Assembly (NCBI GenBank): GCA_910585715.1
Contig: CAJUEX010000006.1
Location: 1-64,000 of the forward strand
From: an uncultured Lachnospiraceae bacterium
GTDB taxonomy: Bacteria > Bacillota > Clostridia > Lachnospirales > Lachnospiraceae
DNA length: 64,000 bases
Direction: 5' to 3'
Every line of letters begins with the position of its first letter. Within the stretch, counting starts at the first letter, position 1. A program made the position numbers and the translations under genes. The notes under the pieces were generated by a model that was not told the DNA's origin, made no database searches, and saw only the letters and a list, made by a program, of their open reading frames with translations. This document shows, piece by piece, positions 1 to 8,712 of the stretch.

Positions 1-19
1 TTAAGACCGCCGAAAAAAA

Positions 20-589
20 TCAAATTAATTTACACACTTTACTTGACAAACCCTCTGGCTTCCCCAACCCTCTCACAAACTCAACAAGCCCGGCAATATT
101 CCCCCTGTCACAATGATATTCCGGAGTATCATACGCCCTTAAAAGTCCTTCCTCGTCTTCACTGCGGTTTTTCATGGATTTGAGTCTAACCTTTAACAAA
201 CTCATCATAAGCTTGTGGCCAGCTGATAATTTCTGATAATCAAATCCGCCTCTCAAATAGAAAGTATGGATTTTTTCCAACATACTTTCAGAAAAATTCT
301 GCGTCCACACTTGTTCCATGTCGGAAGCCCTGCCCGGATTAGAGCCTGTTGCCCATACGATAATATTTTTTGTCTCCAGACTGTGGAAATTATCTTTTAT
401 AAGCTTTATTCCGTTAATGCCCAAGGCATACAGGCCGCCTCCGTAAATAATCGTATCATAATCCTTCAACATATCTGCAGAAATACTTGACCCCTCCCTG
501 ATATCGCAGGCCAGCTCCTCCGCTATCATCTCTGCATATGTTTTTGTATATCCGTATTTTGATTTGTATAAAACCAGTATCTTACTCAT
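20..589 (-). CDS. Flavodoxin-domain protein
   Basis: A 189-residue flavodoxin-fold protein. The N-terminus (ILVLYKSKYGYTKTYAEMIA) is the phosphate-binding loop for FMN, and the IIYGGGLYALGI and IIVWATGS stretches fit the other FMN-contacting loops. The family (flavodoxin_5, HemG-like) does electron transfer or quinone/protoporphyrinogen oxidation in the cytoplasm; the substrate here is unknown. The start at MSKIL is chosen because an AAGGAGA box sits seven bases before that ATG; a longer frame to base 658 has no ribosome site. It lies 93 bases downstream of the marR-like gene on the same strand and is probably co-transcribed with it, so the regulator likely controls it. No cysteine or membrane motif stands out. 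Confidence 0.85.
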   Translation of the reverse strand: MSKILVLYKSKYGYTKTYAEMIAEELACDIREGSSISADMLKDYDTIIYGGGLYALGINGIKLIKDNFHSLETKNIIVWATGSNPGRASDMEQVWTQNFSESMLEKIHTFYLRGGFDYQKLSAGHKLMMSLLKVRLKSMKNRSEDEEGLLRAYDTPEYHCDRGNIAGLVEFVRGLGKPEGLSSKVCKLI

Positions 590-682
590 AATCTTTCTCC
601 TTGTCAGGTATTTTTCATTTTTGCCGAATTCGGTTCTGCTGAATTTTTTTGGCTGCATTTTTTGTATTTTATCAGCATAAAT

Positions 683-1180
683 TCAGTATCCGGTGTTCTC
701 AGCTGCAGCTTTTTTTTCCAGATTATCTATGCCTGCATACAATTTAGATAAAAGATGAAACAAAACCGCAATTTCGTCATCCGTATAAACTTCAAATAAA
801 TAGGAAAGCTTTCCCTGATATTCTGAAAAATCATTTCGGTAAAATTCATTTACCTTTTCAGTAGGCAAAATGCACATAGCCCTCGTATCATAAGGGCTTT
901 GCTCCAAAGTTACAAATCCCTTTTTCATTAACACATCCGCCAGCTTTTTAATATTTTGTCTGGAGCATCCCAGTAAATTTCCTAACTGTGTAAAGGTCAG
1001 CGGCTCGTCAGACTGCCTGATGATTGAAAGCAGCATAAACTGTTTTAATGATACTTTTGGAATAAATTTATCAAATACGGTCTGCAGTTTATTCCCGGCA
1101 ATAAACAGCGTGCTGAAAATTGCCTTTTCCTGATTTGCAGTAGTACCGGAAAAACGGGTAACTAAATCGTTTATCTCCAT
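683..1180 (-). CDS. MarR-family transcriptional regulator
   Basis: A winged-helix regulator of about 165 residues. The central part (LKQFMLLSIIRQSDEPLTFT, then QLGNLLGCSRQNIKKLADVL) is the MarR recognition helix region, followed by the wing (GFVTLEQSPYDTRAMCILPT). MarR proteins bind DNA as dimers and usually repress a neighbouring gene until a phenolic or oxidative signal binds. The start MEINDL is preferred: GGAGG lies a few bases upstream, whereas the longer frame starting at 1210 begins inside the operator palindrome. It is the first gene of an apparent operon with the flavodoxin gene. The 19-bp perfect inverted repeat just upstream suggests autoregulation. Confidence 0.88.
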   Translation of the reverse strand: MEINDLVTRFSGTTANQEKAIFSTLFIAGNKLQTVFDKFIPKVSLKQFMLLSIIRQSDEPLTFTQLGNLLGCSRQNIKKLADVLMKKGFVTLEQSPYDTRAMCILPTEKVNEFYRNDFSEYQGKLSYLFEVYTDDEIAVLFHLLSKLYAGIDNLEKKAAAENTGY

Positions 1181-1189
1181 GACATCCTC

Positions 1190-1237
1190 CACATTGGTAA
1201 CTTGTTGCACAAATTATAGCAACAAGTTACCAATGTG
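1190..1237. promoter_or_regulatory. Probable MarR operator, perfect 19-bp inverted repeat
   Basis: Arms 1190-1208 (cacattggtaacttgttgc) and 1219-1237 are exact reverse complements separated by 10 bases. The left arm reaches to within about 10 bases of the chosen ATG of the MarR gene, so a bound dimer would block transcription or initiation. Its position directly before a marR-like gene suggests autoregulation; binding itself is inferred. Confidence 0.75.
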
Positions 1238-1322
1238 TCAAGGAAAAAAATCAGAATAGGTAAAAGAAAAGCGGATAAAGGGAGTGTAAGTCCTTTTCCC
1301 GTTTTTTTCATCATATACCAAC

Positions 1323-1351
1323 TTGACAGTATTCAACAATTGGAATATGAT
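1323..1351 (+). promoter_or_regulatory. Sigma-A promoter of the PadR-flavodoxin operon
   Basis: TTGACA at 1323-1328, a 17-base spacer, then TATGAT at 1346-1351. A good ribosome site (AAGGAGA) follows before the ATG at 1390. Part of the spacer (caattg) is palindromic and could belong to a PadR operator. Confidence 0.7.
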
Positions 1352-1389
1352 AAAAATCACATAAGGAAAATAAAAGGAGAAATTGTCTA

Positions 1390-1932
1390 ATGTTAAAACA
1401 CGGAATTTTAGGATTGATTAATTATCATGATTTAACCGGATATGAGATTATGGAGGCATTCAGGGATTCTTTAAATTTTTTCTGGAGCGCCCAGACCAGT
1501 CAGATTTATCGGGAGCTGCAGGGCCTGGAAAAGCAGGGCTGGGTCAGCAAGAGCATGGTCATACAACAGGGAAAGCCCAATAAAAATGTTTATTCCATAA
1601 CGGCAGAGGGAAAGGAAGAGCTGCTTCGCTGGCTGTCAGATGATAACACCGGAGTGTATTCAAAGGCTCCTGTATTAATGAAGGTTTTCTTTTTGGGGGA
1701 GCAAAGCAGGGAAGAGAATATAAAGTATTTTAAGGGGCTAAAGGAGCAATGTGAAGAATTTTTGAAAAGTCTGGAGTCTGTACCGGAATATATTAAAAAT
1801 TATGAAAGCTATGTGGAAGACCGTGAGAAGACCCTTTACTGGCAGATGACAGTGGATTATGGGCGCAGGAATATGCAGATGTATATGGACTGGGCGGAAA
1901 GCTGTATTAAAAGACTGGAGGAGATAAGATGA
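1390..1932 (+). CDS. PadR-family transcriptional regulator
   Basis: A 180-residue PadR protein. The N-terminal winged helix is typical: LKHGILGLINYHDLTGYEIM, then QIYRELQGLEKQGWVSKS and KNVYSITAEGKEEL. The C-terminal half (about 90-180) is the Vir_act_alpha_C-type helical dimerisation domain, rich in Tyr and charged residues. PadR proteins repress detoxification or transport genes and are released by small ligands. An AAGGAGA box precedes the ATG. The stop overlaps the start of the next gene by four bases (ATGA-type), so the flavodoxin-fusion gene is very likely its target and operon partner. Confidence 0.9.
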   Translation: MLKHGILGLINYHDLTGYEIMEAFRDSLNFFWSAQTSQIYRELQGLEKQGWVSKSMVIQQGKPNKNVYSITAEGKEELLRWLSDDNTGVYSKAPVLMKVFFLGEQSREENIKYFKGLKEQCEEFLKSLESVPEYIKNYESYVEDREKTLYWQMTVDYGRRNMQMYMDWAESCIKRLEEIR

Positions 1933-3605
1933 AGATATTGGTAATAAACGGAAGTCCTAAAGGGAATAAAAGCAATACTTATCAGTTGACCAATGCATTT
2001 TTGCAGGGAATGGAAACGGGACTTGAGAAGGCTGATAAAGGGGAAAAGGCAGAGATAGAAAGAATAGATGTGAATCGGCTGGATATACACCCCTGTCTTG
2101 GATGCTTTTCCTGCTGGAATAAGACACCTGGAAATTGCTGTATTCAGGATGATATGCAGGATGTAATCACAAAGCTTCTTTGGGCGGACGTGACTATATG
2201 GAGCTTTCCTCTCTACTACTATACTGTACCGGGAGGGTTGAAAAATCTGATTGACCGCCAGCTTCCCATGGTGCTTCCTTTTATGGCGGAACGTGAGGAC
2301 GGAGTGGGAAACGGGAGCCATCCTGCCAGATATGATATGAGCGGAAAGCGAACTGTCGTTATATCAACATGCGGATTTTATACAGCCCGGGGAAATTATG
2401 ACGGGGTTTGCAGCCTGTTTGATCATATGTGTGGCAGGGACCGGTATACTACCCTTTTTTGCGGACAGGGTGAGCTTTTCCGGGTGCCTGAGTTGGCAGG
2501 AAGGACAGGAGAGTATCTGGAACATGTGAGAAAGGCCGGGCAGGAATATGTAAGCGGTGGTATTCAGAAGGTTACCAGAGCAGAATTGGAGAAGCTGTTA
2601 TATCCAAAGGAAGTTTTTGAAGCCATGGCAGATGCCGACTGGGGTATTGACAAAGACAGCGGAGAAAAGCAGACGGATGCCCTTATTTTTACAAAGCAGA
2701 TGGCAGCCCTCTATGTAAAGGATGCTTATCCGGGCAGGGATCAGGTGCTGGAAATGTACTATACGGACTTGGATGAATGCTATCAGATTCTTTTGGGAAA
2801 AGAGGGGAGCAGGGTTTTTACGGATGGTTCCGGGAACGCTACAACAAGGATAGAAACCCCCATTTCTGTGTGGCGTTCCATTGCTGCAGGAGAAATCCGG
2901 GGGGATGAAGCTTTAATGAAAGGCATGTATAAGGTAAAGGGAGATTTCAATCTCATGCTGAAATGGGATGCTTATTTTGGAGGAAGCGGGACAGGAGGAA
3001 ACGGGCAGGCAGGCAAGGACGGCATGGAAGGGCAGGAAAACTGCCATGGCATACATATTCCCCCAAAGGAAACAAATATGACTATTATGCTGCTGCCGTG
3101 GATTGTACTTTGGGCAGCCGTAGCCATTCATGGATTCATAGGCAGTCTGTTTAGCATTTCTGCCTGTGTATTGGTTCCGATATTGTTTTATAAAAATAAA
3201 AAGACGGTGTATGATCTGGCAACGGGAGCTTTGGTAACCGGATTTTCCATAGCAGTCCTTTTAGGTGCGCAGGAGCGCATAGTGATTCCTTTATCATATC
3301 TGGCTTTCGGGATTATGTGGACAGTGACCTGTTTCGGAAAAATACCTTTAACAGCTCATTATTCCATGAATGACTATAGCGGGGAAAGCGCTCTGCAGAA
3401 TCCGCTTTTTCTTAAGACGAACCGGATTCTGACCTTCACGTGGGGAATTTTGTACCTGCTTACACCAATATGGACGTATTTTATTATGGGAACGAAAATT
3501 TCCAGTCTGGTTGGCATTATAAATTCCATACTGCCTGTTTTTATGGGAATTTTCACCGGGTGGTTTCAGAAGTGGTATCCGGCTAAGGTGGCAAGAGGGG
3601 AATAA
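1929..3605 (+). CDS. NADPH-dependent FMN reductase-like / SCP2-like / membrane fusion protein
   Basis: A 558-residue, three-part protein. Residues 1-210 are a flavodoxin-like quinone/FMN reductase domain (MKILVINGSPKGNKSNTYQL, then DVTIWSFPLYYYTVPGGLKN). Residues about 220-350 resemble an SCP2 sterol-carrier fold (TRIETPISVWRSIAAGEIRG, MYKVKGDFNLMLKW). After a Gly-rich linker, residues about 380-555 hold about five or six hydrophobic segments (for example TIMLLPWIVLWAAVAIHGF). The first domain would reduce a quinone or nitro compound; the second could bind a hydrophobic ligand near the membrane. Family proteins of the first type are normally about 200 residues, so this is a long fusion. It overlaps the padR gene by 4 bp. 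The substrate is unknown. Confidence 0.8.
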   Translation: MKILVINGSPKGNKSNTYQLTNAFLQGMETGLEKADKGEKAEIERIDVNRLDIHPCLGCFSCWNKTPGNCCIQDDMQDVITKLLWADVTIWSFPLYYYTVPGGLKNLIDRQLPMVLPFMAEREDGVGNGSHPARYDMSGKRTVVISTCGFYTARGNYDGVCSLFDHMCGRDRYTTLFCGQGELFRVPELAGRTGEYLEHVRKAGQEYVSGGIQKVTRAELEKLLYPKEVFEAMADADWGIDKDSGEKQTDALIFTKQMAALYVKDAYPGRDQVLEMYYTDLDECYQILLGKEGSRVFTDGSGNATTRIETPISVWRSIAAGEIRGDEALMKGMYKVKGDFNLMLKWDAYFGGSGTGGNGQAGKDGMEGQENCHGIHIPPKETNMTIMLLPWIVLWAAVAIHGFIGSLFSISACVLVPILFYKNKKTVYDLATGALVTGFSIAVLLGAQERIVIPLSYLAFGIMWTVTCFGKIPLTAHYSMNDYSGESALQNPLFLKTNRILTFTWGILYLLTPIWTYFIMGTKISSLVGIINSILPVFMGIFTGWFQKWYPAKVARGE

Positions 3606-3639
3606 AGGATTTTTAGAAAAACAGATTCTGTTTTAAAAG

Positions 3640-3669
3640 CTGACATACCGTTGTCGGGTTTTGTATAAT
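3640..3669 (+). promoter_or_regulatory. Promoter of the SAP-domain gene
   Basis: CTGACA at 3640-3645, an 18-base spacer, then a perfect TATAAT at 3664-3669. Transcription would start near 3676, so the ATG at 3679 would be practically leaderless. This supports the downstream ATG at 3718 as the real start. Confidence 0.65.
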
Positions 3670-3717
3670 ATAATTTCTATGAAAAGAAAAAGCCAACTTC
3701 AACGGAGTGTAAAACAA

Positions 3718-4299
3718 ATGAAAAGTGAAAGACCAAATCTGGAAAAGGGATTAGATGGAAAAACATTTTGCAGTTATTATTATTTAAAGGAGGAATTATC
3801 AGATTTTTGCAGGAAAAACGGATTACCTGTCTCTGGCGGGAAAATAGAGCTTACGGATAGAATTGCCTGCTTTCTGGATACCGGTGATGTATTGCCGGCT
3901 GCTAAAAATAAGAAATCAAAAGCGGGGTATGATGTGGGAATTATTAATGAAAGTACAACAATAGAACCGGATTTTGTCTGTACGCAAAAGCACAGAGCCT
4001 TTTTTGAAGAGAAAATCGGTAAGGGATTTTCCTTTTATGTTGCCTTTCAAAAGTGGCTGAAAAGCGATGCCGGAAAGACTTACGGGGAAGCGATTACAGC
4101 CTACTATCAGATTTTGGAGGAAAAGAAAAAAGGAAAGACAACAATTGACAGGCAGTTCGAATACAATACTTACATTCGGGATTTTTTTGAAGATAATAAA
4201 GGAAAATCTCTGGAAGAGGCAATAAAATGCTGGAAGTATAAGAAAAGCCTGCAGGGGCATAACCGTTATGAGAAATCGGATCTTATAGCATTAGTATAA
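3718..4299 (+). CDS. SAP-domain protein with DUF6434-like C-terminus
   Basis: About 193 residues. The N-terminal 60 residues (SYYYLKEELSDFCRKNGLPV then GGKIELTDRIACFL) match the SAP helix-extended loop-helix fold, known for nucleic-acid binding. The C-terminal part (FVCTQKHRAFFEEKIGKGF, then TYIRDFFEDNKGKSLEEAIK) matches the Firmicutes domain that usually accompanies it, DUF6434. No enzymatic motif is seen. GGAG upstream of the ATG at 3718 is weak but acceptable, and the promoter position argues against the earlier ATGs at 3661/3679. A DNA-associated role is only inferred from the SAP fold. It is followed after 27 bases by a small membrane protein gene and may share its transcript. Confidence 0.75.
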   Translation: MKSERPNLEKGLDGKTFCSYYYLKEELSDFCRKNGLPVSGGKIELTDRIACFLDTGDVLPAAKNKKSKAGYDVGIINESTTIEPDFVCTQKHRAFFEEKIGKGFSFYVAFQKWLKSDAGKTYGEAITAYYQILEEKKKGKTTIDRQFEYNTYIRDFFEDNKGKSLEEAIKCWKYKKSLQGHNRYEKSDLIALV

Positions 4300-4326
4300 A
4301 ATACAAAAAAGGAGGATTGAGTTGAT

Positions 4327-4536
4327 ATGTTGACAATTGTTTTAGGCTCTGTTATTTTTTGGGGCATGGTGATTATGTTTTCAGTGCTGTCAATGAGCGT
4401 TCCCTGGTTTCGCCGCCCTTATGATCCTGAAAAATGGGAACAAGAAACTCCTGCACAAAGATTCATGCGGATGTTTATTCCGGGTGCCTTAGGGTACATT
4501 ATTTGGCTGTTTTTATATGTTATTGGCGGGATTTGA
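4327..4536 (+). CDS. Small two-helix membrane protein, unknown function
   Basis: A 69-residue protein with two hydrophobic segments, residues 3-25 (IVLGSVIFWGMVIMFSVLSM) and about 50-68 (GALGYIIWLFLYVIGG). They are joined by a charged loop containing WFRRPYDPEKWEQE. The ribosome site AAGGAGG is strong, which supports real expression. I do not recognise a named family. It sits directly downstream of the SAP-domain gene. Confidence 0.6.
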   Translation: MLTIVLGSVIFWGMVIMFSVLSMSVPWFRRPYDPEKWEQETPAQRFMRMFIPGALGYIIWLFLYVIGGI

Positions 4537-4770
4537 AAATAGGTCTGGCTCATGTAAGAGACTTTTGGAAATTTGACATTTGAGTAAAAAAGCAGGATTT
4601 AAGTATGGGGGTAAAATGCATAAGTTGCAAATAAGATATTTGAAAGAGATAATACAATAGGTGATTTTATAATAATAAATATTAGGTTGGAAGGCCCTGG
4701 AAATTTTTCTGGGGTTTTTATGTGTTATTGGGAGTATTTAGACGTATTATGCAGAAATATAAAGATATAA

Positions 4771-4799
4771 TTGCTATTATGCCGATAATTTAATATAAT
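4771..4799 (+). promoter_or_regulatory. Promoter of the type III R-M island
   Basis: TTGCTA at 4771-4776, a 17-base spacer, then a perfect TATAAT at 4794-4799. It is the only clear promoter ahead of the seven co-directional genes to 15530. The rest of the 4537-4849 interval is AT-rich and shows no gene; a weak G/C stem with a T run near 4690-4720 may end the preceding transcript. Confidence 0.6.
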
Positions 4800-4849
4800 A
4801 GAAAAGAATGAGGCGTAATAATTTACTTGCAGAAAGAAGTGGTGGGCGG

Positions 4850-7800
4850 ATGGAGCTTATCGATAATGTAAATAAGACTTTAAAAGGTGATTTGATTGAA
4901 GAAATAAAAAAAGATAGCAAGGTTTCTATTGCAGCGGCATGCTTTTCCATATATGCATTTGCAGAACTTAAAAAACAGTTAAAAAACCTGGATGAATTAA
5001 GATTTATATTTACATCACCTACCTTTGTGAAGGAGAAAGCAAAGAAGGAGAAAAGAGAATTTTACATACCCAGGCAACAGAGGGAGCATGCTCTGTACGG
5101 TTCGGAGTTTGAAATCAGACTTCGCAATGAAATGACCCAAAAATCAATTGCAAAAGAATGTGCTGACTGGATAAAGAAAAAGGCTGTTTTTAAGTCTAAT
5201 GTTACTAATGAAAATATGATGGGCTTTATGAATGTAGATGATAAAAGTTATATGCCACTCAATGGATTTACTACAGTTGATTTAGGCTGTGAGAGAGGAA
5301 ATAATGCTTATTACATGGTTCAGAAGTCAGATGCACCAATGAGTCGGGCATATTTGACACTGTTTGAGCAGATATGGAATGATGAGAATAAGTTACAGGA
5401 AGTTACGGATGATGTTATTGAAAGTATTACTACTGTATATAATGAAAATTCTCCAGATTATATTTACTTTGTGACCTTATATAATATTTTTAATGAATTT
5501 TTGGAAGATGTATCGGAAGATGTTCTTCCCAATGAAGCTACAGGATTTAAGGAGAGCAGAATTTGGGGAATGTTATATCATTTCCAGAAGGATGCTGCTT
5601 TGGCAATTATCAATAAGCTGGAAAAATATAATGGCTGCATTCTTGCGGATTCCGTAGGCCTTGGTAAAACTTTTACAGCGTTATCAGTCATAAAATATTA
5701 TGAAAACAGAAATAAGTCCGTTTTAGTACTTTGTCCGAAGAAATTGGCAAATAATTGGAATACATATAAGGATAATTATGTGAATAATCCAATAGCGGCT
5801 GACAGGATGAGATATGATGTTCTGTTTCATACGGATTTAAACAGAACGAAAGGCACTTCTAACGGACTGAATTTGGACAGGCTAAATTGGAAAAATTATG
5901 ATTTTGTGGTAATTGATGAATCTCATAATTTTCGTAACGGTGGAAAGATATCCGGGGAAGATGAAAAGGAAAACCGATATTTAAAGCTTTTAAATAAGGT
6001 TATAAGACCAGGCGTAAAGACTAAGGTGTTGATGTTGTCGGCTACGCCTGTAAATAATAGATTTGTTGATCTTAAGAACCAGATTGCTCTTGCATACAAA
6101 GGAGAAAGCCAGATACTGGATGAAAAACTCAATACGAAAAAAAGTATTGAGGATATTTTTAAACAGGCACAGACAGTATTCAATATGTGGAGCAGGCTGG
6201 AGCCGGAAGAACGTACTACAGGTAAGCTGCTCCGTATGTTGGATTTTGATTTTTTTGAAGTATTGGATAGTGTAACTATTGCGCGTTCCAGAAAACATAT
6301 ACAAAAGTATTATGATACTTCTGATATTGGTACATTTCCAAAGAGGAATGTGCCTATATCAAAAAGACCCGGACTTACGGATTTGAATACGGCAATCGGT
6401 TATAATGAGATATTCGAGCAGTTGAATCTATTGCAGCTATGTATTTATACTCCTACGGATTATATTTTATCCAGCAAACTGGAGAAATATATTGAAAAAT
6501 ACGATTCTGGCAAAGATAAGGGAAGATTAACACAGTCTGGACGTGAGTTGGGCATCAAAAGGCTTATGTCAATTAACTTGATGAAGCGAATGGAAAGTTC
6601 TGTGTATTCTTTTCGTCTGACGTTGGAAAGAATTAGAATTCTAATCAGTGAAACTATTCAGGAGATTAAGAATTTTGAAAAGGGATTATGGAGTAACAGT
6701 TTGGAATTAGATGACTTATCCGATGCGAGGGAATTTGATGAAGATGACCAGAATGATGATATATTTGCTATTGGCCGCAAGGTTAAAATTGACCTTGCAG
6801 ATATGGATTATACATCGTGGAAAAGAGAGCTGGAAAAGGATAATGAAATATTGGAACTTTTACTCTGCATGATTGCTGATATTACACCGGAGCATGACAG
6901 TAAATTGCAGGAACTCTTTCAGGTTATTGATAATAAAATAGAACATCCCATTAATGTTGATAATAAAAAGATAATTATATTTACAGCTTTTGCTGATACA
7001 GCAAATTATCTATACAATACTGTCAGCGTTTATGTAAAGAATAAATTTGATTTAAACACAGCTATTGTGACAGGTGCAGTGGAAGGGAAGACGACAATCA
7101 AAGGTCTGCGGGCAGATTTGAATACTGTGCTTACCTGCTTTTCTCCTATATCAAAGGGAAAGGATTTGCTGCTGCCAAATCAGCAGGCAGATATTGATAT
7201 TCTGATTGCAACAGATTGTATTTCAGAAGGTCAGAATCTGCAGGACTGTGATTATCTGATAAATTATGACATACATTGGAATCCGGTACGGATTATACAA
7301 AGGTTTGGACGTATAGACCGTATTGGCAGCAAAAATGAATGTGTTCAACTGGTTAATTTTTGGCCTGATATTACTTTGGATGAATATATCAATTTAAAAG
7401 CCAGAGTTGAGACGAAAATGAAAATTGTAGATATGACGGCTACTGGCGATGACAACATATTAAGTCCTGAGGAAAAGGGAGAACTGGAATATCGAAAGCA
7501 GCAGTTAAAACGGCTTCAGGAAGAAGTTGTGGATATTGAGGAAATGTCTTCCGGTATTTCTATTATGGATTTGGGATTAAATGAATTTAGATTAGATTTG
7601 CTGGAATATGTGAAAATACATCCGGAAATAGAATGTGCGCCACATGGCATGAATGCAATAGTAGCAGCTATGGATGAGCTGCCTCCCGGAGTAATTTATG
7701 TTCTTCGTAATATAAAAAATGAGGTTAATATTAATAGTCAGAACAGACTGCATCCATTCTATATGGTTTATATGTCGGAGAATGGGAAAGTAGTTATAGA

Positions 7801-8083
7801 CCATTTATCTCCCAAGGAAATGTTGGATTCTTTCAGATTGCTTTGCAAGGGAAAAAAGGAACCTGACAAGGCACTGTGTGCAGAATTTAGTGAAGAAACG
7901 GATAATGGAAAAAGGATGATAAAATATTCGGAACTTTTAAGCACTGCTATTGCCTCTATAATTGAATTAAAAGATGAAAATGAAATGGAGAGCTTCTTAA
8001 GTGGTAAGCAAATGAGCTTTTTGTCTGAGACTATAGGAGGATTAGATGATTTTGAACTAATCAGTTTTCTTGTTATTAAATAA
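4850..8083 (+). CDS. SNF2-type DEAD/DEAH helicase with PLD-like N-terminus
   Basis: About 1077 residues. The N-terminal 150 residues (DLIEEIKKDSKVSIAAACF, LRFIFTSPTFVKE) look like a phospholipase-D-like fold, but I see no intact HKD motif. The superfamily 2 motor follows: Walker A DSVGLGKT with Lys273, motif II DESH at 356-359, motif III SATPVNNR, and motifs V/VI (TDCISEGQNLQDCDYLINYD, then IIQRFGRIDRIGS) near 780-830. Such proteins are ATP-driven DNA translocases in defence systems (HepA/DrmD-like). The start is placed at MELIDN because the upstream ATG at 4808 lies only about 8 bases past the promoter and has no ribosome site. It is the first gene of the R-M island. Confidence 0.85.
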   Translation: MELIDNVNKTLKGDLIEEIKKDSKVSIAAACFSIYAFAELKKQLKNLDELRFIFTSPTFVKEKAKKEKREFYIPRQQREHALYGSEFEIRLRNEMTQKSIAKECADWIKKKAVFKSNVTNENMMGFMNVDDKSYMPLNGFTTVDLGCERGNNAYYMVQKSDAPMSRAYLTLFEQIWNDENKLQEVTDDVIESITTVYNENSPDYIYFVTLYNIFNEFLEDVSEDVLPNEATGFKESRIWGMLYHFQKDAALAIINKLEKYNGCILADSVGLGKTFTALSVIKYYENRNKSVLVLCPKKLANNWNTYKDNYVNNPIAADRMRYDVLFHTDLNRTKGTSNGLNLDRLNWKNYDFVVIDESHNFRNGGKISGEDEKENRYLKLLNKVIRPGVKTKVLMLSATPVNNRFVDLKNQIALAYKGESQILDEKLNTKKSIEDIFKQAQTVFNMWSRLEPEERTTGKLLRMLDFDFFEVLDSVTIARSRKHIQKYYDTSDIGTFPKRNVPISKRPGLTDLNTAIGYNEIFEQLNLLQLCIYTPTDYILSSKLEKYIEKYDSGKDKGRLTQSGRELGIKRLMSINLMKRMESSVYSFRLTLERIRILISETIQEIKNFEKGLWSNSLELDDLSDAREFDEDDQNDDIFAIGRKVKIDLADMDYTSWKRELEKDNEILELLLCMIADITPEHDSKLQELFQVIDNKIEHPINVDNKKIIIFTAFADTANYLYNTVSVYVKNKFDLNTAIVTGAVEGKTTIKGLRADLNTVLTCFSPISKGKDLLLPNQQADIDILIATDCISEGQNLQDCDYLINYDIHWNPVRIIQRFGRIDRIGSKNECVQLVNFWPDITLDEYINLKARVETKMKIVDMTATGDDNILSPEEKGELEYRKQQLKRLQEEVVDIEEMSSGISIMDLGLNEFRLDLLEYVKIHPEIECAPHGMNAIVAAMDELPPGVIYVLRNIKNEVNINSQNRLHPFYMVYMSENGKVVIDHLSPKEMLDSFRLLCKGKKEPDKALCAEFSEETDNGKRMIKYSELLSTAIASIIELKDENEMESFLSGKQMSFLSETIGGLDDFELISFLVIK

Positions 8084-8100
8084 AGCATGGGGGTGGTAAT

Positions 8101-8712
8101 GTGCTTGATTTGCCAAAGCCAACAGAGATAAGAAGGCCTGTACATAAAAAATTGATTTATAATAAGTTTACAGCGGAACTTAGTGGTGGGAGAAAAAGTA
8201 TTTTTGATGCTGATATCAGCAGAATTATTATTACTAACGAGCTTTCTCCCATGTCTGTAAATATGAGAGAAGGTCAGCAGGTAAAATCAATTTTTGTCTT
8301 GCAGGTTGAATTAAAGAAAAAAGAATATAATGAGAAAAATATAGTGCTTATATCAAAGTTGTTTGGGCAGAAGTTGTTAATTGTGTTAAAATATGCAGAT
8401 GAAATACAGCTAGCTGTCTATCAGACCAGATTGCTGCATTCTGAATGGATGCCAGCTGGTAATGTGAATATAAACCTGAACGGACTTGATTTGGATGGGG
8501 TATGGGAAGGTTTGGTTATGCAAGTGTCAGGAATTGTAGTATGTGATGGCAACAGTTTAAATGAGCAGATTGCAATTGAACAGGAAACGGCTAAGCTGCG
8601 GAAGCAGATAGAAGATTTGGAAAAGAAAGCTCGTAAAGAAATACAATCAAAGAAAAAGTTTGAGATGTTTCAGAGGTTGAAGGAGTATCAGAAGAGGCTG
8701 GAGGGAATGTGA
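8101..8712 (+). CDS. DUF4391-like protein of the R-M island
   Basis: A 203-residue protein that starts with GTG behind a GGGGGTGG box. The N-terminal part (LPKPTEIRRPVHKKLIY, then DISRIIITNELSPMSVNM) and the length fit DUF4391, a family I know mainly from operons carrying a helicase and a type III methylase. The last 50 residues are a charged coiled-coil (LRKQIEDLEKKARKEIQSKK). No catalytic motif is seen. It lies 17 bases after the helicase and overlaps the next gene by one base (TGATG). It is likely a structural or coupling subunit for the helicase; that role is inferred from context only. Confidence 0.75.
   Translation: MLDLPKPTEIRRPVHKKLIYNKFTAELSGGRKSIFDADISRIIITNELSPMSVNMREGQQVKSIFVLQVELKKKEYNEKNIVLISKLFGQKLLIVLKYADEIQLAVYQTRLLHSEWMPAGNVNINLNGLDLDGVWEGLVMQVSGIVVCDGNSLNEQIAIEQETAKLRKQIEDLEKKARKEIQSKKKFEMFQRLKEYQKRLEGM

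Noticed and set aside
4808..4849. Earlier ATG for the SNF2 helicase
   Set aside because: It lies about 8 bases after the -10 and lacks a ribosome site.
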